A DNA stretch of 64,000 nucleotides from Nelumbo lutea (Eukaryota; Streptophyta; Magnoliopsida; Proteales; Nelumbonaceae), in assembly GCA_022828595.1 (NCBI GenBank), contig JAKGHH010000002.1, positions 64,576,383-64,640,382 on the forward strand, read 5' to 3'. The position numbers and the translations under genes were made by a program. Below, piece after piece: positions 12,430 to 23,502 of this stretch. The notes under the pieces were generated by a model. The model was not told the origin of the DNA, made no database searches, and saw only the letters and a list, made by a program, of their open reading frames with translations. Position 1 is the stretch's first letter. Each line of letters opens with the position of its first letter.

Positions 12430-12890
12430 GTCCTTCCCTATTGGCATCAAATTAAACTTCGATGGTTTCAGCTTGGGCAAAGCGGGTCCCTCGTGCATGG
12501 GTGGTATTTTCCAGAAAAAAGCCATGGAAACATTATGGCTTTGTTTTCTAGACCTATATTCTTTGAGTCTAGGGATTCTACAAGGGCTAAACTTTTGACA
12601 GTGCTACAAAGTTTTAAAATGGCAACTCTTAATTGCAGAGGTATTTTTGGTGGGAACCATGGAAGGGGGATTCAACGGTAGTTGTGGGTTAACTCAAAAC
12701 AAATAGTTTTGGTTCTTGGAATTGGAGACATAAGATGATAGAAAAAATGCAATTTGGGGGACTATCCCCATGCACGACCTTTATTGCATAGAAAATATGC
12801 AATAGGGGGCTCGGAACAACCTTTATGTGGTTGCAAAGATCAGCCAACAGCCTAGAAGATAAGTTGGCTAGGCGGACATGAATGGAAGCA
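12430..12890 (+). pseudogene. LINE RNase H relic, plus strand
   Basis: The plus strand reads PIGIKLNFDGFSLGKAGPSC and MGGIF (from about 12436), the start of a LINE-type RNase H domain with the first catalytic Asp in NFDG. Near 12818-12875 it reads FMWLQRSANSLEDKLARRT, the C-terminal motif in which the usual Asp of NSLAD is altered or shifted. Stops and about 250 bp of unrelated sequence lie between. It is non-functional. Confidence 0.5.
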
Positions 12891-13077
12891 ATGCGTGTGG
12901 GGGACTGTCCCCCATTGAGGCTGAATGTAATACAATCTATGATGAAATTGGGGAAAGTTGATGTCAAGGTGGAGGAAGAAAATAATGCTCTTTTGTTTCT
13001 TACGTTGCTTTATGATTCATATGAAAACTTGATAACAACATTGCTGTATGAGATTATGAGGAGGTGGGTGATTCCAT

Positions 13078-13330
13078 TTTTTTTTATCAATAATAATTTC
13101 ATTAATTCACCAAAGAGGTTACATAAGGAAGACAAACACACTTATCTTCCAAGTACAATCAAAAAAACAAAAGAATAGGTAGAGACAAAAAATTACAACT
13201 TAGCCCAAAACATTGAATCCTTTCTGCCCCTTGTTTAGTTAAACCATCAGCTAGAGAATTGGCTGATCTTTTGACCCAACACATTTTAACTTCATCTCCC
13301 GCACCGGCCACTCAAATTTCCTCCTCTGAT
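13078..13330 (-). pseudogene. Third 5'-truncated LINE 3' end (RNase H C-terminus)
   Basis: Minus-strand reading near 13300-13200 gives WVKRSANSLADGLTKQGAER, the C-terminal RNase H motif of plant LINEs. The element then runs to an A-rich tail, seen as T-rich at 13075-13085 on the plus strand. It interrupts the copia relic between its gag and protease parts. The 5' boundary is not sharp. Confidence 0.6.
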
Positions 13331-13724
13331 TACTGTACCTCCATAAACCTTTAATTGATGATGGAAATGTTTTCATAGTTTCCAAAGGTATGTTTACCTA
13401 TTTTTTGGACGAGTGGGTTTTAGATTTTGGGTGTTCTATGCATTGTTTGCTCTAAGACGAAATACTTTGACACACTCGAAGAGAAAATGGGTGCTGGTCT
13501 CCTTGAGTGATATATTTATTTGTGACATCATTGGTGTTGGGACGATGGAAATCAAAACGTGTGACAAAGTGATTCACACTTAGGATGGTATGGTGTATGT
13601 TCTAAAGATGCATATGAATCTAATATCATTTAGACGATTAAATTCTAAATGTTGCAAGGTCTTTGCCACAACTAGAGTTATAAAAACCATATATGGAGGT
13701 ATGGTCTTAATGAAGGGAGAAAAG

Positions 13725-14441
13725 TAGGGATGACAATTTCACGGGAATTTTTGGGTATCCAACCTGTCTCGATCCTAATAGGACCCGTTTATCAAAATCC
13801 TATAGGGTTTGGGATGACTTTGAGATTTTAGATTAAAACCCTATAGGGTTTGGACGGGTTTGGGATTTAACTTTATGGTATTTGATACCTGATAACCGGG
13901 ATGCATAAATATGAACCTATTATATTATATTATCATGCAAAAGTTTATAAGTTTTAAGTACTAAGATAATTATTCTATTATTAATATTTTATTTGTATTA
14001 ATTTCTTGGGATTAAAATCATCATTTGATGTAAAATTGGATTTGATAGATTGTTTATTTCATTTAGTTATAAAATGTTAATTTTAAATATTATTTCTTTT
14101 AATTTTTAGTTGGAATTGTTAATCATATACATGCATTGATTGTTTTGATGGACACAAAAGTTAATAAAATCTATTTTATTTCATTAAATAACACAAAAGG
14201 CGAGATGAATTAGTTGTTTAAAGTAGTGTTAAGAGATTTGGCGCTATCATTAATTGATTTGGGTTCAAGTCACACTATAAGCACTAAGAGACTTATTTTA
14301 GTAGAAACATTTGGTCAAGGGGTTTAATGGGTGGGATGGGTTGGGACGGGATATGTTTGGGAAATTGAGAGGAAAAGTTAGACGTGTTTGGAGTCAAGGA
14401 TACATAGGCGGGCACGGGTACCCTACCTGTTGCCATTCCTA
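13725..14441. mobile_element. Non-autonomous hAT-like element, 717 bp
   Basis: Termini are TAGGGATGACAA at 13725-13736 and TTGCCATTCCTA at 14430-14441, inverted with two mismatches in 12. Flanking octamers GAGAAAAG (13717-13724) and AAGAAAAG (14442-14449) match 7 of 8, as expected for an aged hAT target duplication. Reading the host copia relic across a single copy of the octamer restores its frame (KGEKY...LYHL), which independently supports these ends. The interior is AT-rich and non-coding. Confidence 0.75.
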
Positions 14442-14660
14442 AAGAAAAGTATATGGGCTTGTATCATTTGGTTGGGACTTGGGAGTATGATTCCCAAAAC
14501 TTTGATGAATTGTTGGAAGCAAGATGTATAAGATAGTGTGGCCACATAAGGAGTTTCTTTTGTAGTTGAGTAAAAATTATGCTGCATGTTTCCAAGGTAT
14601 AGGTGATGATGAAAGGAGTATTCCTGCCAAGAAAGAGGAAGGATTAAGGTCCTTCTCTAG

Positions 14661-15073
14661 TAGGGCTACTAATGGGTTAGTTCTACTTGATTGATCAACC
14701 AAACCGGACCAATTATTGTGTTAATAATATATAATAGTTTTCTAGTTTTTTTTTTGTAATTTTTATTATATTTTGTCTAAAAGGGTAAGTTTGATACGCA
14801 ATATATAATACAACTTTGTTTTGATACACTTGTTAACATATAAATAGTTTTACTATTTTATTATGATTTTTATTAAGGTTATGTTATCAAAAAAGTTTAA
14901 ATTATTATTAATAAATAATTATATGTCTATATAGTTAGGTCTAATTGGGCTAGATCCAATTATCCTGATTATTAATGGGAGCAATTCTAAGCCCATGGTT
15001 TTGCCTTGACTAATATTCAGTTTGGGATTGGTATTGGTTGTCTTGAACCAGGACCAACCCATTGACACCCCTA
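14661..15073. mobile_element. Inverted-repeat element, possibly hAT-like
   Basis: Left end TAGGGCTACTAATGGGTT and the complement of the right end TAGGGGTGTCAATGGGTT match at 14 of 18 positions. Flanking octamers (TTCTCTAG and CTCTTTAA) agree only weakly, so the target duplication is uncertain. The interior is AT-rich without coding capacity. Confidence 0.45.
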
Positions 15074-17392
15074 CTCTTTAAAATTAGCTAGGACTATTAA
15101 CTTAGGTGTAGCTACATAGGTGCATTTTCTGTTTTGGTTGAATTAGACGGTGTCAAGACCTAATGATTCAAATTACGTGTAGTTGGTGATGTTTCTCAAG
15201 GCTAATGAATATTTGCAATTTTTGTGAACAAGTGGAGGCACAAATAGAAGATATTCAATTGTAAAATAAGCTAAGGTGGGGATTATTAGGTAAAAGAGTG
15301 CTCTTGGTGTAAGAGTGAGTTCTTTGGGTTAAGAGAGGAGAGGGAGAAAGGATGTACAAGGGTTAAGGGTTGGTTTAGTTTCAAACCATGAAGTGCTATG
15401 TATTGTTTCTCGTTTTCTTTCATAGTGAAAAATGGTTTCATCTCTCCTATTGACATAGGCAATAGGTTGAACCCCATAAATCTTTTTGTTCTTGGTGGTT
15501 GCCATTTTCTATCTTTGCTTGGATTTCTTTATTTTGTTGCTATTGGATTCTCTTGGTTATGTCAATTTAAAACATATGAGCTTTGAGATACATATTCATA
15601 AACAGAGTGGACCATTAAGGGAAAACAAGAAAAATGAATACAAGTTAATAATTCCAGACTAAAAGTTATATGTAAAGAACTACAAGATATTCCCATAAAA
15701 ACCCTTTATAGAATCAAGTAAAGCAACATGCAACTGTAAGAAAGCACCAAACATCTTGCAAAGATTGAAATGTGCTGAACCTAAGTTGCAACATAAGGAG
15801 AAAGCACTTAATGTTCAAATATGTCGAAGTCAAGTTTCTATGGAAGAAGAAAGTGATGCAACTGTTGTAAATAGGAAAAAAAAAAACATTTTGTTCAGAG
15901 ATTTTCTCAAACATGTTTAATAAATTAATATTCTCCCCCTCTCTCATGATTAGGTTCATTGATTAGTCCTTGAGTCCTAAATTCTTTAACCATCTTCAGA
16001 CTTGAAAAACTTGACTTTGTACTAGCAGTGTATTGCCTGAAGACGAGGTTTGCTGATGTTTCTCAAATAGCAATGAAGATGTTGCCTAGAAAAGCTAAAT
16101 TTGGCTCTGTGGAGCAAGATGCTGCAAGTCTAACAACTTCCATATTGCATAATCCATGTTATCAAGTTTATCTCATGGGAGTTCTTGTTGCTCAATTTTC
16201 CTCCAAAATTCTTCTATGCAAACTATAAGCACATACATTCAAGCATCACAAGAACTACGCTATAGGACATACAAACACATGATGACAGTGTGTCCACATT
16301 GTAGTATAAACCTAAACCCATCACAATGCAATCTCATAGTGCAACAACTCTCAATCGCAAGAGACACTTTTTACCTTGCGATATGAAATAATAAATTGCC
16401 ATCGTAATTCAAGGCATGCTAGTTTTAAATTAAGAATCTTGTTTCCACAGTTTTGTTCCACATTTTGATACAAAATTTCAGTGATCTTCTATGCTATGAA
16501 TCTATGATGGCATTATGCCTTAGCGCCAAATCATAATAGCATAACCGTTCCACACTCAAGTTGCGATGACAACCCGAAACTTAGACGTTCCTAGAAAACT
16601 TCTAAGGCACAATTAGGCATGCTTCTAGAAAGGGGCAGTTGCTGCACTCGTGCTCATGTGTGGATCCCAAAGAGAAGGGCGGGAACCTAGACCTTGAGAT
16701 ATTCGCATGGATACGTGACAGAATCCCACTCGTGCTCACCTGCTAGATTTAACAGAGTAACAAATTTTTCTGTTTGGGAAAAGTTTCCTTCCTTCTATAT
16801 GACATGACAGGTTTATAAATAGAGAAGGCCCCAAACCCTTTTAACCTTATTCTTTCAAAATTATTGTGTAAGCTCTAACAGACTAAAATCCTAGCCTCCT
16901 TTAAGCTTCCTTGCAATTCCTTTCCTCCTTTCCTCCTTCCTCTTCTCCTTCCAAAGTCATCTGCCATCTTTTAGGTAGTCCCCTTCGTAGCTTTATTCAC
17001 CCTACCTATACATGCAACCAGGAATGTCTTTAGTAAGGTCTTTATTTGAGTGGTAGCTGTAAATGCATGCAATGCCAAAACATTCACAACATGAATTATG
17101 ATTGCTTCAGGGTTTAGGAAAATTAATTCTGTGGTCTATTATCCAATTTGTAAATACACTGCATATCATTCATTGAACACTATTGATTAATGGCATTGAT
17201 TGTTTTTGTTGCTAAGATTCTTTTCCTTGCTAAAATGAAACATGTAATGCTTTCCAACTCTACACACTTTTTCTACTTCCTAAGATGGAAAAGTAGTTCA
17301 TGCTATGGGATCTCCATGAGTTCAGACTTCTCCAAGCTACTGGTTCAAATTTTTGTTCTCATTCTACCTACAGTGTAACATGTGCTCACGGT
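15074..17392. other. Gene-free intergenic stretch
   Basis: Open frames here are short and match nothing I know. A few passages, such as 16028-16230, are GC-balanced, but no domain, splice structure or terminal repeat was recognised. Confidence 0.35.
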
Positions 17393-17420
17393 TATAATAT
17401 ATATATATATATATATATTT
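17393..17420. repeat. (AT)n microsatellite
   Basis: Alternating A and T run, roughly 12 dinucleotides, followed by further short TATATATA runs to 17450. Confidence 0.9.
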
Positions 17421-17520
17421 TATAAATAAATGTATATATATATGTATATTGTATCAATTGGTTCAATTTTCTTGGTTTGAATTGTTTTTTTTTGGTTTTT
17501 TAATAACACCCTTATAGAGT

Positions 17521-17681
17521 ATACATTCCAAGCTCGGATCTCCTACCCACACCCACTTATAGAACACTATAGCTATACATTGGGAACGTCTTCCCTGTCT
17601 ATATGTTACAATTCGTTGGGAGATGTTCACAATGTACAACTGTAGTGATTTGTGGGTAGGAGATTTGGATTCATGTATTCC
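17521..17681. mobile_element. Fold-back element, about 160 bp
   Basis: The left arm contains GGATCTCCTACCCACAC and the right arm TTGTGGGTAGGAGATTTGG. These pair over at least 14 bp within a longer imperfect inverted repeat that runs outward to matching GGAATAC-like ends. It is probably a small MITE. Target duplication is not clear. Confidence 0.4.
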
Positions 17682-17780
17682 AATCAGATGATTTGCATGA
17701 AATTATGTGGTCTCATAAATTTTGAACTTGATAAGTTGTGAGCCCGAAGTTGCTACTATCAAGATGCGTATTTCTACTAA

Positions 17781-17889
17781 GGCTCGGTTTGGAAGGAATA
17801 CAAATACAAATATGTACAGTACAAATAGATACAAAATACAAGGTTTTGCATTTTATATATTTGTATTTATACTCCTTCCAAATTGAGCC
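17781..17889. mobile_element. Tourist-like MITE, 109 bp, TAA target duplication
   Basis: Starts GGCTCGGTTTGGAAGGAATA and ends CTCCTTCCAAATTGAGCC, imperfect inverted repeats extending about 30 bp. TAA flanks both ends (17778-17780 and 17890-17892), the 3-bp preference of PIF/Harbinger (Tourist) elements. Too short to code. Confidence 0.75.
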
Positions 17890-18120
17890 TAATGTCACAA
17901 GGGAACTCTTCGCCACACCCTCAAGTGCCATCCACCATGGTTGCAACACGCTTTTAGTGTGACATGAGTGTGTCTTGGATGGGCCTATCTATGTATTTTA
18001 TAAGGGGGAATGTCAATGGCATTTTTGTAATTAGTGGTATGATTTTTCAAAATGTATGATGTATCCTTCTGTTACTCCCCCAAAAGCTCAACTTAAATCT
18101 TTGAGGGGAGGTAGGTAGTT

Positions 18121-18668
18121 GAGTGGTGTCAATATTGTGTAATGGTTAAGCACGGGGTCTCCTCGACACAAACTTCTGTGTTTGTGCTTGCCACCATTTT
18201 ATGCAATATAAATAGTCTTTTTGACTAATTTGTATGCCATCTTGTTGCCTTTTCTTGTATTGTTGTTTTATCGCCTAAGCTTACTTGATGCATTCGGGTG
18301 CCGCACAGGGCCCTAATGACTAGCCCTATATTAGAGCGCATTAGTTAACTACTGCCGTAGTTGGTATCAAATCAACAAGATAGATTAGAACGGTCATCAC
18401 AACAAGCATCACATTGTGGGGTGTGGTCTTTTAGCACACCCATTAAACAGGGTTCAAGCAATTATCACACATTATGTCAGGCAAGAGGCCAATCATCATG
18501 TCCCCATTCCAATGACCCCGAAGTAGTGCTCATGCAGGGGTAGACACATGGACCATCTCTAGAAGGCATATTGTAGTGGTTTGAGTGGGGGAGTGCCATG
18601 CTTCCTCACGAACATCAGTCACTGTTTATTTTGGTAAGGTGTGGGTGGTGCACCTACATTTTAGTATA
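18121..18668. other. Gene-free stretch
   Basis: No coding region was recognised. The piece TTGGTATCAAATCAACAAGA at 18360 resembles a diverged primer-binding site, but no LTR was found beside it. Confidence 0.3.
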
Positions 18669-19083
18669 TGTTTGGCATCGATGCTGCATTTATAGTACGG
18701 TTTTTTGTTTTTTGAGAAAACAACGTCTTTTTTTTTTTGTTTGGAAACATTGTTGCCAGGTAGGACGTTTCTTGGAGAAATAACAACACTTTATGTTTGG
18801 TACCGACACTCCATGTCTGTTTTCAGCACTGGTACCCATTATATGAAGTCCACGACACTGCCACATCATGTCCTCATTGGCAACAATAAGCTACAATTTG
18901 AGAAAATGCCAAATTTGGCGTTGCTCCAAACCATGCTTTCTCGATTCCAAGGTATGGCTTGGAGCACCATTTTTTTATGGAAAAACAGTTTCAAACAAAC
19001 AAGCATTTCTTGGGGCATCGTTTTTTTTTGACATAGCATTGATGTGTCACCGTTTTTTGGAGCAACGACATTGATGCCAAACA
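18669..19083. mobile_element. Inverted-repeat element, 415 bp
   Basis: Left end TGTTTGGCATCGATG (18669-18683) pairs with right end CATTGATGCCAAACA (19069-19083), 14 of 15 bases. Subterminal stretches also pair. No coding capacity and no convincing target duplication. Confidence 0.5.
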
Positions 19084-20701
19084 GATGTTTAGTTTCATGA
19101 CAGACGAGCTATTATTCTATAGCTTGTCAAAGGCACTATTAAGGCGGAGACAACAGTTAGAAATTGGTTTGTACTGACGGTTGGTAAAGGAATATCACTA
19201 AGGTGGTAGCTTTGCACTTAAAAGGGTCTTCAGTTAAAGCCACAATATTGGATTGTTAGGAATGCGGGTGCACTTGTCGTTGGAGCATGGTGGCATAGCA
19301 TTGACATTTCATCGGATGACATTCTCATCACATCAAGGTAAAACATTCACAGTGACAACAACACATCACACAGGCGAGTGCATATTCGACAACATCATTG
19401 GTAAAAGTTTCCATCATACATGCATATTGTGGTCAGATCCTTGAGGCAAAAAATATTGGAGCCCCCCAGAGCGAAGAGATAGCCCAAACCAACGAGGTGA
19501 AGTGTAGCTTCGAGGGCCAAAAGAGCATAAGCCATGCCTAGGTTTGAGTATCTTGAACACAGTGAGGTGAAGTCTGCAAGCTAGTATGGTGAAAGGGTTT
19601 CCCAGGACACTACGAAAACAATAGGAGAAAACCTATCAAATCGTGTTTGGTAGCACCACCGAAAAGCTACCAAGAAGATGGTTGAGCCTTGGGGTAAAGA
19701 GAACACGAGGCGAACCTCCGTGAAGCATTACACACATATCTTCAAGAGCTATACACACATTCAGAGGGCATAGCCATTGCACGGTTTGAGTAACTTGAAC
19801 ACAATTGGTGAAGTCTAAGTAGGCCAGCATGGTGAAATGGTTCTAACCCCTTACATGGATACCAACATAAGCGAGACCTGGGCTAACCAGGCGGCCCTAA
19901 ACTAGAGCACACATGGATGACTCGGGACACAAATGCCCATTGACAAAAAAGTTGTTAAGACAACGACGGATTAAGTGGGGGAGCCTATCACAACCTAACA
20001 CAGGCTTAGCCTTACCCACGCTTGGTAGGTTTACGTTTAGTGGCACTATCATAAATATCGCTAGTATGATTTTTTGGAAAAGTGATGTTTCCTATTGGTA
20101 GACCTCCAGAAGCTTAACGTACTCTTTGAGAAGGGGTGGTCGACCTCCTTAGGTGCTTGACCTTGGCACTCTATAGACCAACATTCCTTTGCGAGGTGGC
20201 CCTGGTTAATGGCTAGCATGGCTACTAGGGTTCCTCATAGTCACATACACACTTATGGGGACAATGCATGGACTGACATTGCGCAACACACATGAAAGGG
20301 AGGCTTTCCTTGTGGGTCTAGCCCAAGCATGTCCCTACACCTTGCTAGCCCCATGTCTGAGCTAATCGAGTTACCCCGTTGCTCAAAACGCACGAGTGTG
20401 TTCTCAAGCCCAATAGATGCCTCACATTGTTAGCACAACAAGTGCCTCACACCATCGACACATAGTTGCCTCTCATCATGGCATTCCCCCTTTGACACAT
20501 AAGAGGCGCCTCCCATGGATTAACAAGAGCCATAGAGAGCATAGGCCATGGGCTGCGAGGTCATGATCTAGTACCATTAACCTTGGTGGAACCATTCATC
20601 GGGCTGACACATGTTCATTTCAACAAATCAGGCTTGTTCTGGTTGTATACGACCTGGACACTGCACGGGTTTCTTCTTTTGCAGACCTAACCCCGTGAAA
20701 C
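19084..20701. other. Gene-free stretch, relatively GC-rich
   Basis: Sequence of higher GC content than its surroundings with no open frame of note. It could be the interior of a large non-coding retroelement, but no ends, primer-binding site or protein fragments were found. Confidence 0.3.
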
Positions 20702-20704
20702 TAA

Positions 20705-20970
20705 AGCTATATTTGATTGCAATGCAAATACATTTGCACTGATGCAAAACCATGACAGTGCAAATGATTTGAGTGTAAATTTTGACTTATTTTTTGTTTT
20801 AAATTTTAGCTTATTTTATTTGATTGTAGTACAACTGAAGTACATTAAGACATGAAGCAGAAGAAAGTAAAATCTAAAACAAAACTAAACAAGAATTTGC
20901 ATTTTTTATATTTGCACTCCCATGCATTTGTAATAATGCAAGTAAATTTTCACTGCCACCAAACACAGCC
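20705..20970. mobile_element. Tourist-like MITE, 266 bp, TAA target duplication
   Basis: Begins AGCTATATTTGATTGCAATG and ends CACTGCCACCAAACACAGCC. The complement of the end (GGCTGTGTTTGGTGGCAGTG) matches the start imperfectly. TAA is present on both sides (20702-20704 and 20971-20973). No coding capacity. Confidence 0.6.
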
Positions 20971-21842
20971 TAATGTAGTAACTATAACAGTACAGATACT
21001 GATGTGTCATGTCTTTACTTCTTGATTGGACTTTATAGCGCTCATATTACACGTTTTGTTAGTAGCAGATCCTGAATGGTAAAGAGTCGTGGTGCTGCCA
21101 TTACTCCCAAACCAACTCGATTTAGTCTGATGTGAAATTTGGTTTTGATCTGTGAATTGACCTGGCTCACAAAGGAGTTTTTATTCTTTATTTTTAAGAA
21201 ATTGCAGTGAAATTTCAGAATTAGTTTAAAAAACAACTGTTCTCTTTTCTTATTATTCTCTCTTTTTCTTATATTTTTCGGTAATTTATTTCTTGATCTA
21301 ATTAAAGGGTAATTCTTTCTATGTAAATCTACTTCCAGCATCTATAAAATCAGAACGAAATATCTAAATTTTCAAAATTCAGTTCATCTTGTTCCAACTA
21401 TATGGGGTCACCCTTTGCTTTGTGCGCAACATAATAAAATATTGGGCGCGGAGCCTGGCCCTTGAACAGGTCTAGCAGAGATGAAATTTTGAGGATTTAG
21501 ATGAATTTCAATTTTTCCCATAGGCCACATTTGTTTGAGGTGGAAAATTGAACCAAGGTAAATTTTACACTCGCGTTTGATTTTACGCATGTTTGGAAAG
21601 AACAATTTTATACCATAAATTAGTGTAAAATTCATTTTTTAATTTTTTTACACCGCGATAATCGACATAAAATATACATCGAAATTAAGGATGTAAAACT
21701 AAAACTCACCTGACTTCTATCGTACTCCTCACCCTAATGTTTTCTTCCTCTCTGTTTTAACCATCATTTTTTCTCTCATTGGTGCCGATGCATCTCCGTC
21801 AAACATCCAGTATGAGATTTTGGCACCGGCAAAGCTCTTATC

Positions 21843-21974
21843 GGCACCGGCGATTTTGTCAACTGGGTGGAAGTCCTCTTCACCACTGACCCTTCAACCT
21901 TCCCAATAACAGAAACCCTCTTCGTCCCCATCAACGAAGCCCTCTCTCGCTTCTCGACTTCTACACACGAATGA
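21843..21974 (+). pseudogene. Protein-like fragment inside the inverted-repeat element
   Basis: One frame reads GTGDFVNWVEVLFTTDPSTF followed by PITETLFVPINEALSRFSTS up to a TGA at 21972-21974. The LFVP-[IT]-[ND]-EA pattern recalls fasciclin (FAS1)-like domains, in which a VFAP/LFVPT-D core is common. The stretch is short and has no obvious splice sites. It could be a captured gene fragment, but the assignment is a guess from a few residues. Confidence 0.25.
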
Positions 21975-22220
21975 AATTGGCCTGAACCAGATGCTGCAAC
22001 TTGTTGCAGCGGTAGATATGAACCCAGGTTGGCAGTGACAGATTTGCAACTTTCTCTTCTCTTTCTCTCTTCTTCTTCTTCTTCCCCCTTTTTTTCTTTC
22101 TCTGTTTTGTCACCGCCACTGCAACCAGTTGCAGTGGCAGATCTGAACCCACCTCCGACCTTTTTCTCTCCATTTATCTCTCTTTCGTTCTCTTTCTCTT
22201 TTCTCCTCTTTTTTCTTTTT

Positions 22221-22257
22221 CTTCTTCTTCTTCTTCTTCTTCTTCTTCTTCTTCTTC
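22221..22257. repeat. (CTT)n microsatellite
   Basis: About twelve CTT units within a longer pyrimidine-rich tract (22050-22270). The tract generates long low-complexity frames on both strands (poly-Arg/Lys and poly-Leu/Ser), which I do not regard as genes. Confidence 0.9.
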
Positions 22258-23005
22258 CTTTGTTTCCCTCCTCCTCTGTTCTATTTTTTGGAATCGTTGA
22301 AATCACTATATCATCTTCTCCTTCGAGACGAACGCAGAACGACAATCCTTCCTCTTTCTTCACTTTGATCTTCGCCTCCCTGAAACCATCACATAAAATC
22401 TGTTCCCTCTGCTGTAGCAGTGACCAAGTGAAACTTCTCCTGATAGCACGATCCCCTTTCGCAGCAACGAACTCAGACCTATATTCGATTAAAACCAGCG
22501 GTGGCGCGACAATGCTCTCAGCACTCCCTATTCTGTGTCAACTATAGTATCTCCCATCTCAGGTTTCATCTTCAACCTATTCTATGTTGACACTCTAGTT
22601 GAACGCAATGCAGCAGTACCATCTTTATCTACTGTGTCGATTACAATAGCTCCCATCTTACAGAATTTACACCTTGACAATCAAATATGATTGGTGTAAA
22701 TTTTCAAAATCTACTAATCCCAATTTTCATCGACAACTAAACTGATTTATATTTCCCATCGATGTAAAACTGAATTTACACCTAAAACAAATACAAACAT
22801 AGCATTTTTCGCATAAAATCGCCATTCTCAGATTTGAAGCCGTGTTCTCATGTTCGCCAGCCCGAGATTATTTTACAGTTGGGCTTAAATTAATTTGTGA
22901 GCCCATGAAAAGTCTAATTGTCCAAGTATGGATTATGGATCAATGATGAAAATGGAATAGAGGGCGGAATTGGCTGTGTGGAATACAGAAATTAGAGGAA
23001 TTTAG

Positions 23006-23090
23006 GCTGTGTTTGGTTTGAAGGAAAAAGTAGGGAAAAGCCTTGTAAAGGTTTTTCTATCTTTCCCTATCTTTTTCCTTCAAACTTTTT
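23006..23090. mobile_element. Small fold-back element
   Basis: GTTTGAAGGAAAAAGTAGGG (from 23016) pairs with CCCTATCTTTTTCCTTCAAA (from 23065), leaving a short loop. The TTAGGCTGTGTTTGG start is typical of small plant MITEs. No clear target duplication. Confidence 0.45.
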
Positions 23091-23097
23091 TTCATAA

Positions 23098-23502
23098 GGC
23101 CCAATTTGGTAGGAGTAGAAATCATGGTTTTTAAAAATGAACCGGTGACTGAATCAGTCAGGGGTCTGGTTATCGGTTTGAACGGTCTGATTGTTTGATC
23201 CAAACGGCCAGCCCATTCTGACAAAAAAATATTAAAAAGAAATTAAAAAATTAGAGAACAGTCAAAACCGTTCGAACGGTTAATCGATCGGTTCAACGGT
23301 TTACTGACCAAAATCAATGGTTTTAAGGAAAAAAACGGTTTTGGAGAAAAACGAAACCGGTCAGGTGACCAGTTCCCAGTTTTTCCGGTCCGATTTTAAA
23401 AACAATGATACAAATACAAATATATACTATGTAAATACATATAAAATAATACAAAATACAATATTCTCCACTCTACTATTTGTACTCCTTCCAAACTGAA
23501 CC
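23098..23502. mobile_element. Tourist-like MITE interrupted by another MITE
   Basis: Outer ends GGCCCAATTTGGTAGGAGTA and CTCCTTCCAAACTGAACC resemble the element at 17781-17889, and both carry an ATACAAATACAAATAT block, here at 23407-23425. Between them (23121-23409) sits an inverted-repeat MITE. The outer element is therefore the older one, split by the inner. Confidence 0.5.
23121..23409 (+). mobile_element. MITE family M1, copy 1
   Basis: Ends ATCATGGTTTTTAAAAATGA and GATTTTAAAAACAATGAT form an inverted repeat. The interior shares GGTCAGGGGTCTGGTTATCG-like sequence, GTCAAAACCGTTCGAACGGT and CAGTTTTTCCGGTCCGAT with the copy at 44543-44824, and less closely with the copy at 24418-24664. No open reading frame. 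Confidence 0.65.

Larger units (their letters stand above)
12943..14545 (+). pseudogene. Old copia relic split by two later insertions
   Basis: Three colinear pieces survive. Piece 1 (12943-13065) gives KLGKVDVKVEEENNALLFLT and SYENLITTLLYE, a copia Gag (UBN2-type) signature. Piece 2 (about 13405-13724) starts WVLDFGCSMH, which corresponds to the protease W-DSG region with Ser replaced by Phe, then LEEKMGAG and further decayed pre-integrase sequence. Piece 3 (14442-14545) gives KYMGLYHLVGTW. Between 1 and 2 is a LINE tail; between 2 and 3 is an hAT-like element. Many stops and frameshifts are present. Confidence 0.6.
21521..22804. mobile_element. Inverted-repeat element of about 1.28 kb with unusual interior (tentative)
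   Basis: Near the left end TTTGTTTGAGGTGGAAAATT and near the right end, in complement, TTTGTTTTAGGTGTAAATT match, suggesting terminal inverted repeats. The interior holds a (CTT)n run at 22221-22257 and a GC-richer block from 21775 to 22020. Exact ends and target duplication are not certain. Confidence 0.35.

Noticed and set aside
18140..18200. tRNA-like TGTAATGGTTAAGCAC
   Set aside because: It has an A-box look, but no convincing B box or cloverleaf follows.
18355..18385. Primer-binding site TTGGTATCAAATCAAC
   Set aside because: It is diverged and no LTR end or coding sequence is beside it.
21776..22547. Long frames on both strands (195 aa and 172 aa)
   Set aside because: They are made by a pyrimidine-rich CTT tract giving poly-Arg/Lys and poly-Leu/Ser, with no domain.
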